A stretch of 48,357 bases of DNA from an uncultured Acidobacteriota bacterium (GTDB lineage: Bacteria; Acidobacteriota; Terriglobia; Bryobacterales; Bryobacteraceae): the NCBI GenBank assembly GCA_902826605.1, contig CADEFM010000006.1, positions 269,960 through 318,316 of the forward strand, read 5' to 3'. The notes under the pieces are model-generated. The model was not told the DNA's origin and ran no database searches. It worked only from the letters and a program-made list of their open reading frames with translations. The translations under genes and the position numbers were made by a program. This document shows, one piece after another, positions 42,876 through 48,357 of this stretch. The number at the start of each line of letters is the position of its first letter. Position 1 is the stretch's first letter.

Positions 42876-45608
42876 ATGTCCGTGCTTCCTATGCCACGCC
42901 GCAATCCTCAAATTGGGTTTATCTGGATCATTGTCGCCGCCGTTGCGCTGCTGATCGGGATCAGTTCGCTAAGCGGATTCTTCTTGAATTACTATTGGTG
43001 GCGCGAAATGGGCCAGGTATCCACTTGGCTTCGCATGATGGAGTACCGTCTGGCGCCGGTAGCGGCTGCGTGGGCGATTCTGTTCGCGATCCTATGGACC
43101 GCGCATGCGTTGGGCATGAAACAAGCCGGGTTCCATTTACGCGACCATCCCGCCTATTCGCGTATCGCTACGGCGGGCGCGGCGTTGCTGGCGCTGCTGC
43201 TGGCGCTGGGTACAGTAGATGGATGGACGGTGGCGCGCTTCGTGGGGTCCAGCGGCGCTCAGGACGCGGGCACGCCGTGGCTCGATCCCGTCTTCGGCCA
43301 CTCCTTGGTCTTCTATTTTTTCGAACTTCCATTCTTCAACATGCTGGTGACGTTCCTGGCGGTGTGCGCCGCCATGGGATTGCTCGCATATTATCTGGCC
43401 GCGCGTGGGTGGCAGTTGAAGCGGGAAATTCCAGGCTGGACGCTGGGACAGGAAATCGATCTGCGCGACCTGCGTATTTTGGGGAGGCTCGAAACGGGTC
43501 TTCTCAAAGCGTTGGGCGCACTTTTCCTGACCGCACTGGCGGCTAAGTTCTGGCTGGGGCGTTACGATTTGCTGACTAGCGATCACGGCAATCTGATGGT
43601 GGGCGTCGATTATCTGCAGCAGAATATCGGGCTGCCGCTGCAGACCGCGAAGGCGGGTTTCGCAATACTGGCCGCGCTGCTAGTGCTGATCGGACGGCGG
43701 AAGCTTGCCATCGGGTGCGTTGCGATTCTGGTGGTGGATGCGATTCTGCCTGCTGCGATCGGCGCTTTGTATGTGAGGCCGAATGAATTGACGCTGGAAA
43801 AGCCCTATCTAGAACGGCACATTCAGGCAACCCGCTCCGCGTTCGGCCTGGACCGACGTGCGAAAGAAGCTGAATTCGCGGCCCGTGCGGAGGGGACCAT
43901 CGATTTCGCCGCCAACAAGACGCTGCTCGATAACGTGCGGCTCTGGGATTGGCGCGCGTTTCACGATACGCTCAGCCAGAGCCAGCCCCTGCGTCCGTAT
44001 ACGTATGCGGATACGGATGTGGACCGATACCAAATCGACGGGCAGCTACGGCAGACCCTATTGGCTCCGCGCGAGCTCGATTTGGCCCAATTGGGCGAGG
44101 CGCGTAATCGCTGGATCAATCGCAGTCTGACCTTCACGCATGGCTACGGAATCGTGCTGGCGGAGGCGAATCGCATCAGCGAGTCGGGGCTGCCGGATCT
44201 CATTATTCGCGACGCTCCGGTTACGGTGCGCACAAAGAGCCTGCAGATTAAGCGGCCGGAAATTTACTACGGGGAAGGCTCCGATGACCCTGTATTTGTT
44301 CGCACGTCGCAGCCCGAGTTCAACTATCCGGCCGGGTCGCGCGAAGTGAACACCAGCTATACCGGGAGCGGAGGATTTTCTATCGCGTCACTGGGCGTGC
44401 GCACCCTAGCCGCGCTGGCCGAAGGCGATTGGAACATCGTACTTTCGAGCGCGCTGGGTCCCGAGAGCCGCATGATGATCCGGCGCAACATTATGGCACG
44501 CCTGGGAACGCTGGCGCCGTTCATGAACTGGGATGACGATCCGTACCTGGTGATCACCGCAGACGGCAGGCTGGTGTGGATCGTGGACGGTTATTTAACG
44601 AGCGATTCGCATCCGTATTCGCGGCCCGTTGCGGTGCCGGGTTTTGGACAGTTCAACTATATTCGCAATTCGGTGAAGGCGACGGTGGATGCCTACGACG
44701 GCTCCGTCCGCCTGTATGTGTTCGACACGGAAGATCCGCTGGTGCGTGCATATCAAACTCTATTCCCGGAGCTGTTCACGGCCGCGGCTGAAATGCCTGC
44801 CGATCTGCGGGCGCATGTGCGCTTTCCGGAGACCCTGTTTGAAGTTCAGGCGGAGGTGTACCGGACGTATCACATGCGCGATCCAGAGTCCTACTACAAC
44901 CGCGCCGACTTGTGGGATTTGGCGACGTTCACCACGGGGACCGGGGGGCAGCCCGCGCCGGTGCCGCCGGCTTATATGATTGCCAAGCTGCCTGGAGAAA
45001 AGGATCCCGAGTTCCTGTTAATGATCCAGTTTACGCCTCGCAATAAGCAGAACCTGATCGGGATCATGGCGGCGCGCTGTGACGGCGAACACTTGGGCGA
45101 GCTGGTATACATGCAGCTTCCCAAAGACGAGGTGATTGAAGGGCCTCTGCAGGTGGAAGCGCTCATCAATCAGGATCAAAATATTTCGAAGGACCTTTCC
45201 TTGTGGAATTCGCAAGGCTCACAGGTATTGCGTGCGCAGTTGTTGACGCTGCCCATCGATCAGACGCTGCTATACATCGCGCCGATCTATATTCAAGCCC
45301 AGCAAGCGCGGATGCCGCAGCTCAAAAAAGTGGCGCTGGTGCAGGGCAAGACACTGATCTACACAGATACCTATGAGCAGGCGCTGGCCCAGTTGCAGGC
45401 GCTGCAATCTGGTAGGCCGCTGCCTCCCGTACTCACGTCCTCCTCCGGCGAGTCTGCCCCAGCAGCCCCCGCATCTCGAGTGGCCCCGGACCCGCGCATC
45501 GAGACTATCCGCATGCACCTGCAGCGATATAAGGAACTCTCATCTCAAGGGAAGTGGGCCGAGGCGGGCAAGGAGTTGGAGGCCGTGGAGGGCGCGGTGC
45601 GGCGGTAG
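42876..45608 (+). CDS. UPF0182-family large membrane protein
   Basis: The 910-residue protein matches UPF0182 (COG1615). It has seven membrane spans in the first ~290 residues, starting GFIWIIVAAVALLIGISSL and including YYWWREMGQVSTWLRM, followed by a large extracytoplasmic domain with YGIVLAEANRISESGLPDL, FNYIRNSVKATVDAYDGSV and VEALINQDQNISKDLSLW. The family is widespread and its function is unknown. A Pro/Ala-rich linker near residue 860 precedes a final helix of the type found in TPR proteins (MHLQRYKELSSQGKWAEAG). It lies 48 bp after the TonB gene, possibly on the same transcript. Confidence 0.93.
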   Translation: MSVLPMPRRNPQIGFIWIIVAAVALLIGISSLSGFFLNYYWWREMGQVSTWLRMMEYRLAPVAAAWAILFAILWTAHALGMKQAGFHLRDHPAYSRIATAGAALLALLLALGTVDGWTVARFVGSSGAQDAGTPWLDPVFGHSLVFYFFELPFFNMLVTFLAVCAAMGLLAYYLAARGWQLKREIPGWTLGQEIDLRDLRILGRLETGLLKALGALFLTALAAKFWLGRYDLLTSDHGNLMVGVDYLQQNIGLPLQTAKAGFAILAALLVLIGRRKLAIGCVAILVVDAILPAAIGALYVRPNELTLEKPYLERHIQATRSAFGLDRRAKEAEFAARAEGTIDFAANKTLLDNVRLWDWRAFHDTLSQSQPLRPYTYADTDVDRYQIDGQLRQTLLAPRELDLAQLGEARNRWINRSLTFTHGYGIVLAEANRISESGLPDLIIRDAPVTVRTKSLQIKRPEIYYGEGSDDPVFVRTSQPEFNYPAGSREVNTSYTGSGGFSIASLGVRTLAALAEGDWNIVLSSALGPESRMMIRRNIMARLGTLAPFMNWDDDPYLVITADGRLVWIVDGYLTSDSHPYSRPVAVPGFGQFNYIRNSVKATVDAYDGSVRLYVFDTEDPLVRAYQTLFPELFTAAAEMPADLRAHVRFPETLFEVQAEVYRTYHMRDPESYYNRADLWDLATFTTGTGGQPAPVPPAYMIAKLPGEKDPEFLLMIQFTPRNKQNLIGIMAARCDGEHLGELVYMQLPKDEVIEGPLQVEALINQDQNISKDLSLWNSQGSQVLRAQLLTLPIDQTLLYIAPIYIQAQQARMPQLKKVALVQGKTLIYTDTYEQALAQLQALQSGRPLPPVLTSSSGESAPAAPASRVAPDPRIETIRMHLQRYKELSSQGKWAEAGKELEAVEGAVRR

Positions 45609-45630
45609 CCGGCCAATTCAGATCCACCGC

Positions 45631-47331
45631 CTAGAGCTGCAGGGCTGAGGGTGTTTGCCCATAGAGATCCGATCTCAGCTTCGAGATGAGCCGTGAGACA
45701 TCCATCTGATCGTAGTTATAGAGAACCAGCGCTTGCCGGACCATCTCAATCCCGCCTTCGAATTCCGGCTGGACGGTTGCATTTACGCCCAATTCCGACA
45801 ATTCCGCGACATTGCGATCCCGCATTGCGCGAGCGATCACGATGATCGATGAATTCATTTTTCGGGCGCGTTGAACGCTCAGCCGGATGGTGCCTTGGTC
45901 GGGTACGGTCAAAACAATGATTCGAGCGCTTTCGGCGCGAGCCGCGTGAAGAATCGCTTCTTGCGCGACGTCGCCCCACACCGCGGGCAGGGCTTGCGCA
46001 TTCGCATCGCTAAACGCAGCATGATCCCATTCCGTAATCACGAACGGAATTCCAGCGTCCCGCAGGGCGCGCGCTACTGCCCGCCCGCTGCGGCCGTAAC
46101 CGGCGACGATCACGTGGCCCTGCAGTTCTACCTTCGGAAGACCGATGGCCGTCAGAGGTTGGGCAGGGCTGCGCCAACGACGCCACGCGCGGCCTAGAGG
46201 GAGTGCCGCACTCGAAACGATGGGGGAAAGCGCCATCGTTAAGATGGTGCAAGTCAGCGCCAGATCATAAGTGGATTTCGAAAGCAACCCAGATCTCAGT
46301 CCGCTCCGGGCCAGTACAAAGGAGAATTCACCGATTTGAGACAGTCCTAATCCAATAATCCACGGAGCCATGTTCCCGTATCCAAACGCCCGCGCCAGTG
46401 CGCCGGTGATGATCGCCTTCCCCAGGAAAATCATCAAGACCATGAGAGCGATCTGTCCGATGTGAGCCGCCACAAAGCTTGGATCGAAGAGCATTCCTAC
46501 GGTAACGAAGAAAAGCAGCCCAAAGATATCGCGAAGCGGAACCACATCGCTCAGCGCTTGGTGGCTGAATTCAGATTCACTGAGGACCATGCCGGCGACG
46601 AACGCGCCGAGCGCGAATGACAAACCCGCGCTAAACGTCGCGTATCCTACACCCATTCCAATGGCTACTACCGAGACGAGAAACAATTCACGCGCGCCCC
46701 ACGCAAGTACCCGTTTGAGCAACAAAGGGAGTAAACGCGTTCCAAGGAAAATGACAGCGATCAGAAATGCGGCCGCAATCCCGACGGCACGCGCAAGCTT
46801 CGGAAGAGCATTTTCCCAATCGCCCAATTGGGGCAGGATGATGAGCATCGGGATCACGGCCAGGTCCTGCATCACGAGCATCCCGATCATCACCCGGCTT
46901 GCCAGCGTTGCCGTTACCCCTGCGGAGGAGAGCGTCTTGAGTACGACCATGGTGCTGGATAGAGAAATCATGGCTCCCAGCCAAACCGCCTCCACTAGCG
47001 GTATTCCGAGAATGAGGGAGCCGGCGCCCGCGCCCGCCGCGCCGGTAAGCAGAATTTGAATCGGCCCGCCAATCAACGCGATCCGGCGAACGGGTTGAAG
47101 ATCGCGCAGTGAAATTTCCAGCCCAAGGGAGAACAACAGCAAGGCAACGCCGATTTCAGCCAGAAGTTCTATTTCATGTATTTGGACCACGGTTGGGCCC
47201 GCTGTGTAGGGACCGACAAGAACTCCGGCGGTCACGTAGCCGACGAGCAAAGGTAGCCGGAGCGCCCGGGCAAGAAGCCCGCCCAGGAGACCGGCGACGA
47301 TGATGAGCACGAAATCAGCAGCAATACCCAA
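45631..47331 (-). CDS. Kef-type monovalent cation/proton antiporter with TrkA-N domain
   Basis: The 566-residue protein is a CPA2 antiporter: about twelve spans beginning [20 protein letters not shown], with the characteristic FSLGLEIS and [10 protein letters not shown] motifs (the Asp in QDL is the ion-binding acid), then a cytoplasmic TrkA-N/RCK domain from about residue 400 with the nucleotide fold [18 protein letters not shown]. It should exchange potassium or sodium for protons and be gated by NAD(H) or a similar ligand. A small membrane protein gene lies 33 bp upstream on the same strand. Confidence 0.95.
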   Translation of the reverse strand: MGIAADFVLIIVAGLLGGLLARALRLPLLVGYVTAGVLVGPYTAGPTVVQIHEIELLAEIGVALLLFSLGLEISLRDLQPVRRIALIGGPIQILLTGAAGAGAGSLILGIPLVEAVWLGAMISLSSTMVVLKTLSSAGVTATLASRVMIGMLVMQDLAVIPMLIILPQLGDWENALPKLARAVGIAAAFLIAVIFLGTRLLPLLLKRVLAWGARELFLVSVVAIGMGVGYATFSAGLSFALGAFVAGMVLSESEFSHQALSDVVPLRDIFGLLFFVTVGMLFDPSFVAAHIGQIALMVLMIFLGKAIITGALARAFGYGNMAPWIIGLGLSQIGEFSFVLARSGLRSGLLSKSTYDLALTCTILTMALSPIVSSAALPLGRAWRRWRSPAQPLTAIGLPKVELQGHVIVAGYGRSGRAVARALRDAGIPFVITEWDHAAFSDANAQALPAVWGDVAQEAILHAARAESARIIVLTVPDQGTIRLSVQRARKMNSSIIVIARAMRDRNVAELSELGVNATVQPEFEGGIEMVRQALVLYNYDQMDVSRLISKLRSDLYGQTPSALQL

Positions 47332-47364
47332 CGGCCAAGCTCCCTCTTGCTATTGTTACGATTT

Positions 47365-47559
47365 TCAACGGCCGCCGGCGAGACGATCCATACCCCACAG
47401 CACCAGCACAAAAACCACGATGCTGACGATGATCTTTAGTGTGAGTACAACATTGTCCCTCGCGCTCACAGGGGGCCGCGGGACCGAAGCTGTACCTTCC
47501 GTTCCGCCTTCTTGCGTCTCATCTCTATTTTCAGGCTTCGTCTTATTTTCGGATGGCAT
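47365..47559 (-). CDS. Small single-span membrane protein
   Basis: The 64-residue product has a polar N-terminus (MPSENKTKPENRDETQEG) and one C-terminal membrane helix (VVLTLKIIVSIVVFVLVLWG). The ATG follows GGGAG with good spacing. It precedes the Kef antiporter by 33 bp on the same strand, so it may be a small accessory or regulator of that transporter, but no family is recognised. Confidence 0.65.
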   Translation of the reverse strand: MPSENKTKPENRDETQEGGTEGTASVPRPPVSARDNVVLTLKIIVSIVVFVLVLWGMDRLAGGR

Positions 47560-48133
47560 AAAAATCTCCCTCAGCGCTCACGGAGCACACAATTCGTGTC
47601 GTAATTTGCAAGAAATGGCGTTCCGGCATGCACCGGCGGCGCAAATCTCAACAGAAGCTACATCGTGAGAGAAGGAGGAGAACGGCCAAATGGGAGAAGG
47701 AGGGCTGTAGAACGGCGAGAGACACGGACATCTCTATGGTGCAGCGCAAAATTGCACAAGAACGGCAAATGAACGCTTTGTGCATGGAGGCAGCTGAAAT
47801 CGCCTCCGTGCCGGGGAATACCCGACTGGATTCTGGAAGATAACCGCGAAGCAACGAGCGCAACGCCTAGCGCGGGCGTCGTCATGGCTGGATAGCCCGA
47901 GGCGTGACCCGGCCCGTCGTCAAAGTTGCGGTCCGGCGCCACGGCGCCTATAGCCAAGAGGCACACGGACAAGATCAGCAACTTTCGCAAAAATGGATAC
48001 GTTCGGCTCAAGCGAAAACGGCTTTCAATCGTTAGTTTAGCATCGCGACCAAATCCGACTGCCCTTCGTTCGGACCGCATCATTGCCGGGTGGCGCGCAG
48101 ATAGCCGCCCGAAATAATCTGGCCGACGCAGCG
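47560..48133. other. 574-bp region without a convincing gene
   Basis: Several frames are open here but none has a clear start signal. The best is on the minus strand, where a TTG-started stretch near 47991 reads RKLLILSVCLLAIGAVAP, a signal-peptide-like segment, followed by sequence that does not look conserved; a longer version from GTG 48137 overlaps the Gln-rich gene's stop as GTGA. A plus-strand frame (47628-47843) is short and charged. A decayed secreted-protein gene is possible. I see no RNA gene or repeat. Confidence 0.4.
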
Positions 48134-48357
48134 TCACCGGTTGGACTTGGTGCCATCTTCGCTCTGCGATCTCTGCTTTCTTCCACGGTCCGGAAGCTGT
48201 TCCGGCGCAGCCGATCGGGACGGAGGTGCTTCCACCTGAGGCTGCGCACGAATTTGCTGTTGCTTCTGTTGCTGCTGGCGCTGGGCGTCCTGCTGCTGCT
48301 TTTGTTGCTGCTGGCGCTGGGCGTCCTGCTGCTGCTTTTGTTGCTGCTGGCGCTGGG
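48134..48357 (-). CDS. C-terminal end of a Gln-rich protein (5' partial)
   Basis: The minus-strand frame is open to the right edge, so only the last ~74 residues are seen. It consists of repeats of QQKQQQDAQRQQ followed by a basic, Pro-containing tail (QVEAPPSRSAAPEQ to KSNR). The repeat is perfect at DNA level (36 bp), so it is recent and may vary between strains. Gln-rich tails of this kind cap some exported proteins in Acidobacteriota and Proteobacteria, but the main domain lies outside the window. Confidence 0.7.
   Translation of the reverse strand, partial: QRQQQQKQQQDAQRQQQQKQQQDAQRQQQQKQQQIRAQPQVEAPPSRSAAPEQLPDRGRKQRSQSEDGTKSNR
48272..48357. repeat. 36-bp tandem repeat (2.4 copies seen)
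   Basis: Identical 36-bp units start at 48272 and 48308, and a third starts at 48344 and runs off the window. On the minus strand each unit encodes the 12-residue repeat QQKQQQDAQRQQ, so adding or losing units keeps the frame. Confidence 0.9.

Noticed and set aside
42872..43546. 224-residue plus-strand frame starting 4 bp before the UPF0182 gene
   Set aside because: Shifted frame of UPF0182; composition is Arg/Gly-rich noise.
48272..48357. CRISPR-like array at the right edge
   Set aside because: The units are contiguous tandem repeats without spacers and encode an in-frame Gln-rich repeat.

Overview
This window looks like a chromosomal segment of an Acidobacteriota bacterium, most likely of the Solibacter/Bryobacter type. 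The main evidence is the large orphan MacB/FtsX-type permease at 4309-6780, which has the duplicated architecture known as ADOP (acidobacterial duplicated orphan permease). The GC-rich sequence, many secreted orphan proteins, a TonB-type protein with a Gly-rich linker and a quinoprotein dehydrogenase fit this. The assignment is inferred from gene content; no rRNA gene is present.

Layout. 1-3.6 kb: the end of a DUF1998 helicase, a Tat-exported SMP-30/gluconolactonase-like protein, an exported RidA-like protein, the wreck of a VapBC toxin-antitoxin pair, and btpA. 3.6-7.0 kb: a two-gene segment (secreted orphan plus ADOP permease) between two identical 36-bp copies of the btpA 3' end and tRNA-Ser(GGA) 3' end, which looks like the scar of an integrated island. 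7.2-11.2 kb: orphan secreted and membrane proteins, an S46 dipeptidyl-peptidase and a cupin. 11.3-14.6 kb: anti-sigma-type ATPase, rbfA, hemE and hemY, all on the plus strand. 14.6-19.0 kb: secreted orphan proteins, a TPR protein, a lipoprotein and acs. 19.1-20.3 kb: an orphan gene and a second decayed VapBC pair. 20.4-25.4 kb: a molybdopterin oxidoreductase with its cytochrome b, an alpha/beta hydrolase, and a GT2 plus GT-C-like glycosylation pair.

25.5-30.6 kb is a stress and signalling cluster: an orphan protein, CsbD, a DUF3309-like miniprotein, a lone receiver, a tiny basic protein and a 1149-residue hybrid kinase. 30.7-34.0 kb: a PQQ dehydrogenase with a lanthanide-type Asp-x-Asp motif, a DUF1801 protein and an MgtC/DUF4010 membrane protein. 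34.1-37.4 kb is an accessory block: an intact Phd/PIN toxin-antitoxin pair with paired palindromic operators, then an unrecognised 466-residue protein and a NucS-like PD-(D/E)XK nuclease. 37.5-41.1 kb is a translation operon read leftwards: gamma-carbonic anhydrase, hisS, aspS. 41.1-45.6 kb: an esterase, a TonB-family protein and a UPF0182 membrane protein. 45.6-48.4 kb: a Kef-type antiporter with a small membrane protein, a 574-bp stretch without a convincing gene, and the end of a Gln-rich protein with 36-bp tandem repeats.

The best candidates for something undescribed are the nuclease plus 466-residue gene pair, the permease segment at tRNA-Ser, and the stress and signalling cluster. The quinoprotein and the S46 peptidase carry residues that predict specific biochemistry (lanthanide use; cleavage after acidic residues).
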